From Rhizophagus irregularis (Eukaryota > Glomeromycota > Glomeromycetes > Glomerales > Glomeraceae): 64,000 nucleotides of DNA. The position numbers were made by a program, and so were the translations under genes. This document shows, one piece after another, positions 1-12,738 of the stretch. Positions within the stretch are counted from its first letter, which is position 1, and each line of letters begins with the position of its first letter. The stretch is taken from assembly GCF_026210795.1 (NCBI RefSeq), contig NC_089445.1:2728001-2792000 (forward strand). The letters run 5' to 3'. The notes beneath the pieces were generated by a model. That model worked only from the letters and a program-made list of their open reading frames with translations, ran no database searches and was not told the DNA's origin.

Positions 1-167
1 GTTTTAGCAATCACTTCATTCCACTTCTCGTCTGAAATATCGGAACGTTTTCACGGTTTTTCTTCTTTAATATACGTGATCCACGTGATAATATCTTCAG
101 GGTCAACCTGCTGCACACCATTTTTTTTCTCTATGCAGCCTCCGTTCTTCTCGTAGAATGTTGCCAT
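1..167 (-). pseudogene. 5' part of an unidentified minus-strand gene, in-frame stop
   Basis: An ATG at 167-165 opens a reading frame (MATFYEKNGG...) with richer codon use than the surrounding AT-rich DNA. It runs 38 codons to a TGA (about 53-51). The same frame then stays open with protein-like content (SDISDEKWNEVIAK) to the window edge. A CGA-to-TGA change would explain a single stop inside an otherwise coherent frame, but an unseen intron is also possible. I do not recognise the product. The segment is hydrophilic and has no visible domain or signal peptide. The rest of the gene lies outside the window, so product and integrity stay open. Confidence 0.4.
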
Positions 168-719
168 CTCGTATTACTAATTTTTGAAGACAAACTTGAT
201 TTCATGATTATTATTATTAATGCATTATTATGTTAATACGAATGAAATTTTCCAAATGACATTATAGATGTGATCCGTTGATCTCTTTCCAAATGTTTTG
301 TGACTTTTTATCTGTCTTGTATAAATCGAGATCTATTTTTATGGCGTAATTATATTACATAATGTAGATGTTGTTGCGTCAGATTTGTTTGCATAGCACA
401 AGTAGCGTAATTTTTAATATGCTCATTAATTGTGTTACAAAAGAAACGTGACAAAATCATATGTTTAGATAATTAATAGCCAATCATTTTTGTTCAATAT
501 TTTTTGAGAATACTGAAAAATTTAATTCTTAACGATAATTGATTAATATCTACATACCACATAGTATTACAAAGAAATGTAAAAAGAATCGTTTCCTTAA
601 GTGAAATACTTAATTCTTTGTGCCCATGTACAACATTTTTGTATTAACAATACTAACTCGTTTTACTTATTCCGTATCAAAATTCAAAATAGAAATATTA
701 CACTATAAACTTTCTTTGT
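168..719. other. AT-rich spacer, nothing recognised
   Basis: I see no coherent reading frame, inverted ends or tandem structure. It lies upstream of the minus-strand fragment and would contain its promoter if that gene is real. Confidence 0.5.
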
Positions 720-895
720 AAGCATGGTCCTGATTCGCCAGAAGGTACATGACACTCTAAACCCAGGAACCCAGGTTCCTACCTGAAAGGTACGAAGTAG
801 AACCTCCTGTAATGAGCGTGGTTGAGCGGCAAGAGCCCTTGGCTCCTTGGCTGCCACGGTCAGTTCAGAGTATCATGTGACGAGATAGCACGTGT
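720..895. other. GC-richer island of unknown nature
   Basis: This roughly 175-bp block is much richer in G and C than its surroundings. It contains a short inverted repeat (AGGTTC...GAACCT near 772-810) and a stretch TGGTTGAGCGG that resembles an RNA polymerase III A box. A convincing B box is not visible. It could be a SINE-like remnant, a small structured RNA or transferred DNA. No reading frame of note. Confidence 0.25.
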
Positions 896-2620
896 CTTTT
901 AGTTTAGTTATTAACCAACGGCAAAACTATATTCCGAATACCGTGAATAAAAGCCCACTATCCGAGTCACGTGATTTTCCATGTGGATTTTCTAGTCACA
1001 GAGAGAACGAGTTTCGAAAAAAAAAGAGAATGTGTTACTTTTTTTAGTCCATCAATCAGCAATAAATAATGTAGGCTACAACTACGAAATGGCTTTAGCC
1101 ACTAATTGTTAACCATAATATGCCACCGTAGTTACTGACACATCTTTCTCACTGTTTGCGTACAAATTTATATTAGATAATAGATTAACGGCACACACAA
1201 AAAAAGTAGATATCTTGATATCTCCTTGTGCAACCTTTCTTGTAATTGATATTACCTCACCCCTAGATATTACCCGAGTTTCTTTTCTGCAGACAATAGG
1301 TTGTTTAAAAAGAACTCTGGTCAACATTATGAACAATATGACGGCTCACCATTTTAACAACGTTAATATAAACAGTTATTTTGCAGAAATGTACGCTACA
1401 AATACGCCACAACACATCTAAATATCAATTATTAGCGGAATATCAACAACAATTATTGAAAATTATAATTTCATTGACCTTTTAAAATACTTTCCAAAAT
1501 TGTTGTCGTTATGATCGAAGGATTACAAAAAGTAGTAAGTTAGCATTATATGTTTGGGCTACCGTTGAAGTAATTTTCGATTATATAAATGATTAGACTT
1601 ATTATTAACGTTCAAACATTTTTTGACAAACTACTGCTAATCAAATCTGTTACAAGAGCTGACCTACTTTGATATCCTGCTGTTTTAACATCTATATATT
1701 CAAGCAAAAAGATGATTAAGTATTAGCGAGGGAACTCCTTGAATATATTCTTGCGATATTCGGTCCATTATAATGAATTTTTTTTCAAAAATGCATTTAC
1801 GAATGGATTTTGAATATTTAGAAGATGATGGCCAGTCATATGATGCATATGCCAGGCGAATTTGAAAATAAATTAAGTAGTAAGTCTAGTTTAATTATTA
1901 ATACTGAGTGGTGATAAATGTAACTTGTTTATTATACTAAAGATATACATTATACATGTAAAATTTAAGAGTGGATCAGAAGGATGGAAAGCTAAGTAAG
2001 TATTATTGTTTCATATCTTTTGGACTTTAAAGCTTATGGTGTTGTAATGTAGGCGGTATTGTGAAATGACGATTTATGTTAGGCTGTGAAGCATACAAGT
2101 ATTAGCCTCGAAAGGGAATGGGCATTATTGGGAATTTTAATTTAGGTATAATAATCATTGATCTTGTTCTGAATAGCCTCAATTTCAAATTTCAAGTTTA
2201 TTTGAACTCATTCCTTTTATTAATTTTTATGACTGGATGAATCAAAATTGTAATCTAGAGATTAAATTATTGAAAAATAATACGCTTGTCGACATCATGG
2301 ATCGAACTTTTTCTTTTGATTTCTTCGTATTAGTTGGTCCACCTTTTTTATCATCAGAACTTAACTTAATCTGAAAAAATTGTAAGGATATCTGGGCAAA
2401 ATAATGTTTGTTTTTATTGGGACATTATTAATAAAGAAGTACTGGTGAGTTTTAATAAAACAATATGTTGCTGGGAAAACTATGTTTAATAGGAATAATA
2501 AGATTTTTTTTTTATTAGAAAATATTACAACGTTCGAATTTTCTAAACCCTTGTATGTTAGTGATTTAGTATCCCGTATCTGTTGATATGCAAAGATCAC
2601 AATTTTTAGGTGGTAAAATG
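896..2620. other. AT-rich region without a supported gene
   Basis: Only short overlapping frames occur on both strands and none has domain-like content. No inverted ends were recognised. Confidence 0.4.
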
Positions 2621-2635
2621 ATTTGAATTTTATAT

Positions 2636-3470
2636 ATATCTTTTTTTTTTCTTCACCTTTTCTCTCTCTTCATTTTTCCCCTTCCTTTTTTTCGTTCTTC
2701 CCCTTCCTTTTTTTCGTTCTTCCCCTTCCTTTTTTTGTTCTTCCCCTTTCCCTTTTTTCGTTCTTCCCCTTTCCCTTTTTTCGTCTTCTCCTTTTCCCTC
2801 TCTGAGTTGCTGCCCAGGACCTGCTTCCGGATCTTCTTCCCTTTGGTCATTGGTCTGCGAGATCTTTTGTTCTCTGGTCAGAATGGATGACCTAAAAAAT
2901 AAAAAATTATTTATTAAAAAAAACAATGGATCAGCAATATCAAATCCATTGTTTTTTGTTTTTCCTACACGCTCCTTTCTTTTAATTTCATTAATATATA
3001 TAAACTAATATATTTATTAAAAAGTGGATCAACATTATCAAATCCCCCTTTTCTCCTTGTTTTTCAATAAATCGCGATAGTATTATTAACTTTATAGAAT
3101 TATAAACATTATTAATTTTCATAGAATTAATTTCATGAATTTATCATGATAATATAATTAACTTCTATGGAATTAAACATTATGAATTTCTATAGTAACT
3201 TTTTAAGCTTTTTTATCCCTCTCCCACTTTCCCTTTTTCATTCTTCACCTTTTCCCCTCTCTTCATTTTATCCTTTTCATTTTTTTCGTCTTCTCCTTTT
3301 CCCCCTCTCTTTTGTTTTTCCCTTTTAAATCAATTTCATTTGTTAAGATCCATTTCTTTAATAATCCACAAACAAATAAATTATTTATTTAAAAAATACC
3401 AACGGATCAACAAATATCAATTTGTTTTAACAAATAAATTATTTATTAAAAAAAAATGGATCATTTTTAT
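2636..3470. repeat. Polypyrimidine tract and GGATCA-ATATCAAAT dispersed repeat, twice
   Basis: A strongly strand-asymmetric C/T tract at about 2640-2810 is built from tandem CTTCCCCTTTCCCTTTTTTCG-like units and recurs in weaker form at about 3210-3330. Each tract is followed by TTATTTATTAAAAAA...GGATCA...ATCAAAT (about 2905-2955, 3010-3045, 3370-3465). The Lys/Glu/Gly-rich minus-strand frame here is a translation of the repeat, not a gene. Homopurine-homopyrimidine mirror tracts of this kind can form triplex DNA; that is family knowledge, not shown here. Confidence 0.6.
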
Positions 3471-3781
3471 GTATATATATATACTATTATTTTGATTTTA
3501 TCTAATGCAATAGTTGTTTTTAAATTTAGTGAAAACCTGAATTGATTTCAAATGCAAAATCAAGAAAGTATTGATCAACCTGAGCAATCTATAAGAAGCC
3601 TGTTATAGGTTTATTCGTGTAATTAATAAAAAAGCAATGCGATCAATTAATAATTGAGTTTTAATAATAATTCAAATCTTTTATCGTTGTAGAATTGTAA
3701 GTGTGAAATAGGGGGATGTCAGAGGGCACAAATAGCTGTTTCTTATTTAATACTTTCATATAATATTGCGTTCTTAATTAT

Positions 3782-3994
3782 ATGAGAATGGTGAGTATGT
3801 GATATTTTGTTTTGCTATTTCTATGTGAATAATTGCTTCTTCAAATATAAAACTTTAATTGATGAAAACTTTTATCATTTCAGGTGCCGACGGTTTGGTA
3901 TTGTGGGAATTTTCCTGCAAGTCAAAGATCGACGAAAAAGATTGGAATATACCAAGATTTAATTATCACGCGAAAAATGCTGTATGATGTCTGA
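3782..3994 (+). other. Possible spliced micro-ORF (39 codons)
   Basis: A good donor (GTGAGT at 3791) and acceptor (TTTCAG ending at 3883) would remove a 93-nt intron. They join ATG AGA ATG to a second exon (3884-3994) of about 37 codons ending in TGA. The product would begin MRMVPTVWYCGN. There is no recognisable domain. It could be a chance frame or an untranslated spliced exon. Confidence 0.2.
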
Positions 3995-6900
3995 CAGTGA
4001 TTTATTATGGTCTATTTCTAGTTTATACCGGAATTTAATCACAGGAGCATTTATCTCTTTGCTACACGTCTGATCACAATTCCAAGTGAACTGGAATTGT
4101 AAAAGAACTACAATTTTTACAAGGATTAATGATAATATCACGATTCCGGAGGAATTATAACATTGAACGTTGACGCGTTTTGGAGCCCATATTGACTGCA
4201 TTTTATTCATGAGTGCAGGAACTAGGAAGAAACTTTTAGGTCTTCAATATTGTCATTGGAAATGCCCGTTCCACTATTGAGATCAATGCATCAACACCTT
4301 AATATGGGCAGTATCTGGTAGGATATTTAAATAAAATTTATATACACACTTGCTACTTTGCTGTACATACGTTTCAATTAATCCGGACTGGATGATGAAG
4401 CAGCAGAATCGGGTTGATGGTAGACAATATTTATTTGGAAGAAATGTTTGAAGAATATTGTAAATATTTTTAGTCCCCTATGATTTATATAAACTTAAAA
4501 TAGGTAGACATTTATTTTTATCATCTTTTATTCCCTGAAGTAATCTGGGAGAAATTTGTATTAAATATGTATTCTGAATGCGAAATATCTAAAACATGAT
4601 GCAAGATATTTTCAAAGTATGTTACAAAATCTAGACTGGTAACCTTTTAGTTTAGCTAATTTAGAATCCTATTGTATACTTTAGGCAATTTCTGATGAAA
4701 ACAAAAAAAATTTTCATAATAGAAAATAAAATCCAAGAATTTTAAAATCAAGTTAATTTTCTCTCTTTCATTTCATATCAATGCTATTAAGGGAAAATTC
4801 AGGTGAATTCCAATTAGCAGAGCTTTTTTGGAAAAGTTTTAAATATATATCTTTCAAATAAAAATCATCCAAAAAAAATGATCATTTAAATTTATATGGC
4901 AACAATTGACTTAATGTATTAATTCAAATTATTCTATTTGTAAAAGATCAATAAACTTCTTTCAAATTATAACTTACTATAGCATAGCGGGCTTTCTCAT
5001 TTATCACATTAATTTGCCGATCATTTTCCGATTTTATCACATGATATAAAATGCCGTTACAAGACATTGCATAAAATTCTACATGACCTCAAATATTGCA
5101 AATAAATTTATTGCACTTTAAATTTTAATCATACAAAGTTTTATTCAAATTGAATTATTATTGACCAATTTTTGCAAGTAGTAACTTTTAATTTAATGCA
5201 TTTTATGTAATTTTTTAATATAAATGACTGGCAGATTTAAAAACTCACATAATAATCGTACTTTAAATCTTGCAAACTAATAAATATTAATAAAATATAT
5301 TTGCAAAAAAAATTTTATTAGAATCTGAAATAAATTCAAGAATTTTAATATGTACCTTCCATATAAATTAAAAATCCATTATAATTCCTGTTGCAAAATC
5401 ATAAATAACTCAACATATATGCATGCAAGAAAAATGAATTTATATTTATTTGAAAGGAGAGAATGAGATCTATCCAAAAAGTTAAAAATCGCATTGATTG
5501 AATCATTGGTTCCTTAATAAATACGTTCAACACATTTACTATCAATTTGACATAAACTCTTGCATTTGAACGTAAATATCTCCTTATCTAATGATTCAAT
5601 TTGCATGATTTTTGATTTCAAAATTAGAGCCCATTTACACCTTTCAAAGGAATATAAAATTATTCATTTAGCATATGTGTATGTTGATAAATTAACGATA
5701 ATGTCATTACAATCAAAACCTGACATAAAATTTAAATTATATTTCTTACCAATAATTGTAGCCATAAAACTCCTTTCACTTTATTTAAAGGATGTTGTTT
5801 AAGCTTTTAATATAATATACTGATGAAATTCATAAGTCAACTCCTAAAAAAGAGAAAGAAATAATTAGTTTATTAATAAAGGAAAAAAAATTTCTAAAAA
5901 TCCTATCTGATCCTTTAAATGGTAAGGAGTTCTATCAATAAAGAATTTTTTTGACACTAAACTTATTTAAAACTTTATAACTTACACTTAAGAAGAACCT
6001 GGAGTGTCAAAATATATCTTTATTTAATTCCAACTATTTTTTGTCAAAAATTCTTTGTAAAGCCAAATAATATAAACGTACTATACTTATTTTCGTTTTA
6101 TAAGAAGGTTTCAAGTGTTTACAACTTCTGGATTCCTCCTCCAATAGCCAGATTCCTTTGTAATACGTTTAAACAAGACCTGAAGAATCAATTTTTTTTA
6201 TCGTCCTTCGCTATTAAATTTTTTGTGGCACAATTAAAATAAATTAGTACAGCTATCACATGTGCGATACATATGATATCCAGCCAATAAAATACATATC
6301 TATATACAAACAATTATGTCAGTATTACGTCATTTAAAAATTACTAGAAAATGTGAATTTTAGTTATTTATTATGGCGCCATAACAGATAATTTATTAAA
6401 TAAAAACTAAAAATAATACATATGCTGATCATCATGTGATTATTCAAAAATCGGAAAGCCTGCTATGTTACTTACTATAAAATATTACTATTCATATATC
6501 CTTTAATCTAAAAATTTGATTTTTTAAATTAATTTAACTTTTTATTAAATTAATTTTAGTTTATTGGATTCATTTCATTAAGATTTATTAAATGGTGGTA
6601 TTTAAATTTTCTTACTTATAAAATTTATTATAAAATATTATTTTATTTCATAAATTTTACCTGTAAAATACTTAAAAAGGTAGAATATAATAGTTTGATA
6701 ATTAAATCAGTTATATTTAGTTTAAAAATCAAATCAATTTTATTTTAAATAAATATTAAAAAAAAAATTACTTAATAGTATTATAAAAACAATACTAAAA
6801 AATTTCTTTTTAATTTTAATATTAATAAACTTTTTATAAAATTAAAAATTCTTGCTTTAACTTTTATTTAATAAACTATCAAATGCATTGCAGTTATAAA

Positions 6901-8060
6901 AAAAAATAAATAATAATAAATAAATAATAATAAAACCTTTAAAAATTTATATTATTTTGCAAAATATAAAAATTTATGTTAAGATTTTTATAATTAAAAT
7001 TTTAAAATATAGATTTTTAATAGAATTTAAAAACTTAAAAAATTATTTTTTTTAAAAAAAATTAACAACCAAAAAATAATAGATACTATATATATTAAAC
7101 AGATAATTGAATTATATAGTTTGACCTATATTGGTTAATAGTTATATCTATACCTCCCATAAAATAATTGTAATCATCAATAACATTTAGTATAAAGTAA
7201 TTCTTTCTTAAAATTGTTTCTAAAATTCCTTTTACAATTACAAAATTTATTGTAAATGTTAATGTTTATATTTGGTAAAAATCAATATAATCTTATGTAT
7301 ATGAATAATTAAACAATATTGAAAATTAAATGTAAAATTGTATGCAATTTTTTTTAATATTATTTATATAAAAAATTCAAATTAGTTTTTTTAAATCTTT
7401 TTTATAAATATAAATTCCAAAATTCTTGAGTTTTTGCTAATTTTTATAAATGCAACAATTATTTCATAAAAGAAAAATTAGATTAATTTCATTATTTTTT
7501 TTTAGTAAGAATCAATATAATCTTATATATATAAATAATTAAATAATATTGAAAATTGAATGCAATATTGTTTATATATAAAATTCAAATTAATTTTTTT
7601 AATTCCTTTTTATAAATTAATATAAATTGTAAAGTAAAGATTAAATATAAATATAAAAGCTTTAAATATATTAATAAAAATAAAATACAATTAATTTACT
7701 AAAATTTTATAAAAGAAAGAACTCTTTCTATTAACATTTATGACTATTTTTTTGATTATTTTTTTTTTACTTTTGCTTATAATAAACTTTTAAGATACAC
7801 TTATACTTAAAGTTTTACTTGACAGAAACAACTTACATAGATTTTTTAATATAGTTTTATTTTTATTTTCCTTTTTATTGACATATTTTTAATTTGTATT
7901 TTTTGGATTTTATTTAATATTGATATATCACCTAGTAAGATAAAATAAAGACCCTTAAATATGTGGAAATTTTTAAGCTATTACTTTTACTAAATAGACT
8001 ATATTATAGTGTTCTACATGAATCAAATTTCTTCTCTGAAATTCGATTTGATTTGAACTT
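3995..8060. other. Extremely AT-rich region, no gene seen
   Basis: Composition reaches long runs of A and T only, especially 6500-7900. Short frames such as the one at 5560-5802 have no domain content. No inverted ends were recognised. Confidence 0.5.
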
Positions 8061-8074
8061 GATTTGAACTTGAT

Positions 8075-8235
8075 TCGACCTCCAAAAATTACTATCTCAG
8101 GATCTAGTGATCCAATTTCAATGATCTTTTTTTTAATCGATAGGTCTCGTTGCTCTAATCAAATAAAAAAAGATTATCAAAATCGAACTGCTAGATCAAA
8201 AAAAATTATTTGCAAAATACGTTTTTATTATTCAA
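8075..8235. repeat. Degenerate hairpin module (copy 1)
   Basis: The left arm (CTCAGGATCTAGTGATCCAA...) and right arm (...CGAACTGCTAGATC) are imperfect inverted repeats around a loop containing CTCGTTGCTC. The same plan recurs at 41045-41165, 41322-41470 and 43828-43965, and more loosely at 38060-38400 and 60595-60735. Confidence 0.45.
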
Positions 8236-8493
8236 GAGCAATCAGGGTTATACTGTATCACAAATTGATTTGTACAGAACACTAAGTCTATATATAAATA
8301 GAAGCGATATGAAAAAATGGATTTTTAACAAACTTTTTTTAAATGAAATAATATATGAAGCAAAATGTCTTTTATAATGGTAATCTAATAAGATCCCAAA
8401 CATCTTTCATACCACTTAGAAGTAATATATAGTAAAATGCATATTTAGTAATAACTCAGTTAATATTGATATTAAAATGCAATTTTACTATTA

Positions 8494-8522
8494 TTAGATT
8501 TGTCTTGATAAGACAAATCTAA
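8494..8522. repeat. Perfect 13-bp-arm hairpin (29 nt)
   Basis: TTAGATTTGTCTT, a 3-nt loop (GAT), and AAGACAAATCTAA form a perfect stem. Close relatives occur at 23425-23453 and four times in 30421-30934. Confidence 0.7.
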
Positions 8523-8844
8523 CAAGCCTAAATTTGTTAAAATCTAATTACTGGATAAGGGGCATGCCAGAAATCAGCTGATTTGAAAGAGATGAGGAAG
8601 TCAAGCTTTAGATCAAGTCTATATATATCACATGACATTTATATATCTAAATATTTTTTTTTTTATTTATAGTATAACTGGTCAAAACTTTATGTTTACA
8701 TTGTGTCTATACTCTCTCGTCTGAGTTAGTTCAGCTTACTTTTTCTAAAACTAACTGAGTTGTTTGATTAACAAAAGATTACCATGGCAATTTATTTCAA
8801 CCATCCTCACCAGCAGAATATCTTTAAAATGTATAATTATTAAT

Positions 8845-9250
8845 AATTTGAGCTCTCTGTACAAGATTCAAATAAGAAAATCCCTCACTTCTGCTATGCA
8901 ATGAGAATGTCCAGGCACACTTGTGTCAAATGACACTTCGCACCAAAAAGAAATAAAACGAAAATAACAAAAAACAAAAATGAAAAATAAAAGGTAAAAG
9001 CTGACAATAAAACCACCCTACAACTACTATACTCTTAAAACTAGACTCTACTGATCATTCTGTACGGAATTCCTCAAGATACTCCTAATTTTCTTAGCAT
9101 TGATCTAATTTCAGCTAAAACAGTTAGTTTGTCAATGCCGTCTAAGCTCTTGTCAATTTTCTTGGCTCATTTGGTCTCCTTTTATTTCTTGTCTGGCTTA
9201 GATGTATTAGTATTATTCTATGATACCTTAGAATCGTCATCTTGTTCATC
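8845..9250 (-). pseudogene. LINE ORF1 C-terminus and 3' UTR remnant
   Basis: Read on the minus strand, a Lys-rich, stop-riddled frame (DEQDDDSKVS ... KKIDKSLDGIDKLTVLAEIR) ends in the LAEI..LRKL signature. That signature also ends the LINE ORF1 at 36091-37603, which argues for a retrotransposon ORF1 tail. Downstream on the minus strand, about 8885-8930, lies the 3'-UTR motif GCAATGAGAATGTCC shared with the poly(A)-tailed fragment at 41830-41955. At least four in-frame stops show it is dead. The 5' side is interrupted at 9250 by the inverted end of the next element. Confidence 0.5.
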
Positions 9251-9429
9251 AGTAAATTTTTTAAGACACGGATCCTTAGAGATTCTATAAATTGCTATAG
9301 AATCCTTAGGGATCTGGTATTTTATGGATTCCTTAAAAATCTCTTAACAAATCTTAAGGATCTTTAAAGATTCTGTAACTTATAGAATCTTTAAGGATTC
9401 CCAATAAAAAAACTTTAGGGATTCTTTTA

Positions 9430-9723
9430 GGCCAAAGAAATAAAATTATTCGTTTCTCATGAAAAAAAATTGCTAAATTTGACCCGGCCGCCCGGAAAAA
9501 AAATTTATTTTCAAAAAAAATTTAGCCGATTCCTAGATGATGATTGGTTGATTTAATAAATTTTTTGCCCAGGTCACCGGATGGAAAAAAAAATTATTTT
9601 TTTATGATTATGATTGGTCAAAACCAAAATCACATGACCAAATAAAATAAATTTTTTTATTTTTTCGTAACATTTACATGACCCGTCTGGTCATGAGAAA
9701 CGAATAAATTTATTTACTTGGCC
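9430..9723. mobile_element. PIF/Harbinger-type MITE with TTA duplication
   Basis: The 294-bp element has inverted ends beginning GGCCAA and continuing with AAATAAA..TTATTCGTTTCTCATGA on both sides. It is flanked by TTA at 9427-9429 and 9724-9726. GG-starting ends plus a TTA duplication are typical of PIF/Harbinger. There is no coding capacity. A similar left-end sequence stands alone near 16030. Confidence 0.7.
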
Positions 9724-10004
9724 TTATACTAAAAATCAATTTTATTTTTGCATAAAATGATTTACAAATGTGTTACAAAGCTATTTCAATATCATGTGAT
9801 TTATCGATTCAAAAATAAAGTTTTTAAAAAAAATTATTGATCTTTTTTTTCCCTTTTACCCTTCATATGTAATTTCCCTTTCCTTCTTCTTTTACACATT
9901 CTTTCCTATATACTTTTCTCTTTCTCTTTTCATACTTTTTTAAAAAAACTTTTTCTACCTTTTTGGGGTGGCTTTCAAGCTCTTTGAACATGGTGTTATG
10001 GTTA

Positions 10005-10432
10005 GGGATGGCAATAATTACGGTCATAACCGGTCATAACCGGTTAATAATCGTGACCGATATCGGTCGGTCAAAGGCTCTGACCGACCGTTTAACTAAC
10101 CGGTTTTGACTGACCGTTTGACCGACCGTTTAACCGACTGTTTAACTGATCGTTAATTGACTATTTAACCAACCCTATTTATTTAACACTTTTTTTATGA
10201 GTTGAATCAATAAAAAAAAGTTGTATAATGCTTTTGTTAGCGGATTTAATCAAAAAAAAAACTTTTTAACATTTTTTCTTAATTAAATTCACTAAAAAAA
10301 ATGGTTAAATGGTCGGTTAAACGGTCAGTCAAATGGTCGGTTAAACGATCAGAAAAATGGTCAGCAAAAACGGTCAGTCGGTCAAAGACCTATAATCGGT
10401 TATGACCGACCGATAACCGGATCAGATTTGAG
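10005..10432. repeat. Inverted-repeat element built of CGGTC/GACCG subrepeats
   Basis: The left half has many copies of GACCGACCGTTTAACC-like words and the right half their reverse complements (GGTTAAACGGTCAGTC), around an AT-rich centre (10170-10300). The left edge, TAGGGATGGCAA, looks like a hAT-type end, but I cannot find its partner on the right. It is probably a non-autonomous element, possibly truncated. Confidence 0.5.
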
Positions 10433-10613
10433 TTTGCGTATTTTGAACTAAAAAAATCATGAAAATCTTTCCTTTTTTAGATAATTTTTGATAATTCCAG
10501 TTAGAATTTTATTTCCTATTATAGTAACTGACTGACATTATCATAATTCTGGCCCTAAAAAAATGCGTACAGCTCATAGTAAAAAATTTGTTTCGTCACC
10601 TGACCCCTATATA

Positions 10614-12738
10614 CAGTCGCCACTGGTTATACCGAACTCAATGTTCCAGTGATTTTTGTTCGGTATAGAATGAGTTCGCTATATAACACCTATACTGTAT
10701 ACCGAACAGTTCGTTATATAAATTCTGACCAATAAGATAATAAACACGTGATTTAATTAAAGTATTATATTACGTATTATTTATTATTATCGTTATTTAA
10801 ACTACATGCATTATACTACATTATTATCGGCTATTTAATCATGAAAATTATGAAGATTAAGTTGTTTAAGATTCTTTACAAGTTGTAATTTAACACGTTT
10901 ATGCAATCCTTTTAAAATTCTTAATTCCTCATTTACCTCACCAAATTCTGGCCCTTGCTCATACAAAAATCTTATTGTATTATCCACGGACTTTTCTGCT
11001 TCTTTCAAGCTAACTTTTTCCAAAATAGGCACAAATTCGTCATCATTTATTACAATCTCTTCTTCTTTATCTGCATTTAATACAGCATCAATAATTTCTT
11101 CATCAGTAAGTGCACCTTCCGCTGCCATTTCATCTTCAATATTAATATATTCTCGCGCATCAAGGTGGCCTTCTGGAAGAAGAGCAATTAATCTTTCAAG
11201 TTCTGCTTCTTCTTCTTCAAAACTAAAAAAAAAATAAATATTAAAAGCTAATTAAATTAAGTATTAATGTTTAATACATACTCATCGAAAATTGAATCAC
11301 CATCTTCAATTTCATCATCACTTGGCGGTAGAATTCCAGTTTTTTTCCAGCAATTTGAGATCGTTTGTGAGGATACCATTGACCATGCTTCAGCTGAATT
11401 CTGTAAAGCTTCGAAAATATTATAATCAGCAAGCACTTCAACTATACCATCTTGTACATTATCATATGCATCAATTCGATTTTGAATAAAAAGACGCTTG
11501 TAGTGACATTTAAATGAATGAATTATCCCAGCGTCACATGGTTGAAGTGCAGTAGTAGTATTTGGTGGGAGAAATTTCACCTCAACACTGTCTAATTTTT
11601 CTCGAGTTTCATCTAAAATAAGATGAACTGGTGCATTATCAATTAAAAGAACTATCTTTCGTCCCCTTCGTCTCATCTTTTCATTAAGTTTAAGAAGGAT
11701 GTCATTAAAGATACTAACTTGCATCCAAGCCTTCTTGTTCCAATAATAATAAACAGGAAGATTTTTATAATTAAGGTTTTTCATTGCACGAGGAGTTTTA
11801 TGTTTATGAATAAAAGTAAGAGCCATTTTTTCAGTTCCTGTTGCATTTGTCGCACAAAATATAGTAACTCTGGATTTTTTGCTTTTTATGACCAGAAATA
11901 GGACCACGTGCTAAAACTCTGGAAGGTTCCATCTTCCAAAAAAGACCAGTTTCATCTCCATTCCAAATATCTTCAGGATTATAAGATCTAAGAAATTGTT
12001 GTAATGCAAGACGGTCATTTTCTATTGATTCAACAGAAGGAGCACTTGAAGCCTCGCCTTGCTTTTTAAATTGACGTAATCCATATCGCTTTTTAAAACC
12101 ACCTAACCAACCCTCTGACTGATGAAAATCCTCAATGGAAAACCTCTCCGCAAAAAATACTGCTTTAGTCTTTAAAATATTACCATCAATATCCTGTTTC
12201 ATATTAAGAGCATTGTCAACCCAAAGACCAAGTGCTTTTTCAAGTTGAGGCCACTTTGGACCACGAAATTTTTTAACACTTCCTTTGTCTCCTGAAATTG
12301 CGAGCCAACGTTCCTTTTCATTTAAAATATCCGTGACTGTTGACTTTCCAATATTATACCTTTGTGCAATACTGGTGTTAGAAAGGTTTGGTTCCCTTTC
12401 CTTTGTTTCACAGATTTCACGTTTTTGTGCTGCAGAAAGTATAGTTCTTTTTCTTGTGGACATTTAAAACAAATAGATAATCGCGATAATCACAATTGAA
12501 AAAAAAGATTGGCGCATCAACTATATTAATATAATCGAATCACGTGATAGTTCGGTATAACGAATATATGGCTAATATATCAGGGCTGGTTAAGGTGAGT
12601 TCGGATGCGGTATATAAAATTTTATTATAAAATTCGTTATATCCAGTGTAATTAATTATAAAAAATTGGTTCTGTGAATCTAAGTTCGGTATAACGAGTT
12701 TTCGGTACATATAGGTTCGGTATAACCAGTGGCGACTG
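10614..12738 (-). mobile_element. pogo/Tigger-type DNA transposon
   Basis: The element has 24-bp perfect terminal inverted repeats starting CAGTCGCCACTGGTTATACC and is flanked by TA (10612-10613 and 12739-12740). It is 2125 bp and carries one transposase on the minus strand. The near-perfect ends and single obvious lesion suggest recent activity. Secondary GTTCGGTATA-like words lie inside each end (10660-10720, 12540-12700). Confidence 0.92.
10835..12463 (-). pseudogene. pogo/Tigger transposase (DDE_1), one intron, one frameshift
   Basis: The gene encodes the cut-and-paste transposase of the surrounding element. Numbered from the ATG at 12463, residues about 4-53 form a Psq/CENP-B-type helix-turn-helix (AAQKREIC... 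IGKSTVTDI). Residues about 66-130 form the CENP-B-type second DNA-binding region. The DDE domain starts with NGDETGLFW (first Asp at 170), followed by CATNATGTEKM, LLIDNAPVH (second Asp) and LQPCDAGIIHSFK (third Asp, 34 residues after the second), so the triad is DDD as in pogo. A T-run at 11875-11880 carries one extra base that shifts the frame. An intron (GTATGT..TTAG, 11281-11223, 59 nt) separates the catalytic exon from an acidic C-terminal exon ending at 10835. Corrected length would be about 522 residues, normal for the family. The frameshift could be natural or a homopolymer sequencing error. Confidence 0.9.

Noticed and set aside
720-895. tRNA gene
   Set aside because: An A-box-like word exists, but no B box at the right spacing and no cloverleaf could be drawn by eye.
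2630-2926. Lys/Glu/Gly-rich minus-strand frames
   Set aside because: They follow the period of the CTTCCCCTTTCC repeat and have no independent coding signal.
11292-11489. Plus-strand frames across the pogo transposase
   Set aside because: They are opposite-strand shadows of the recognised transposase reading frame.
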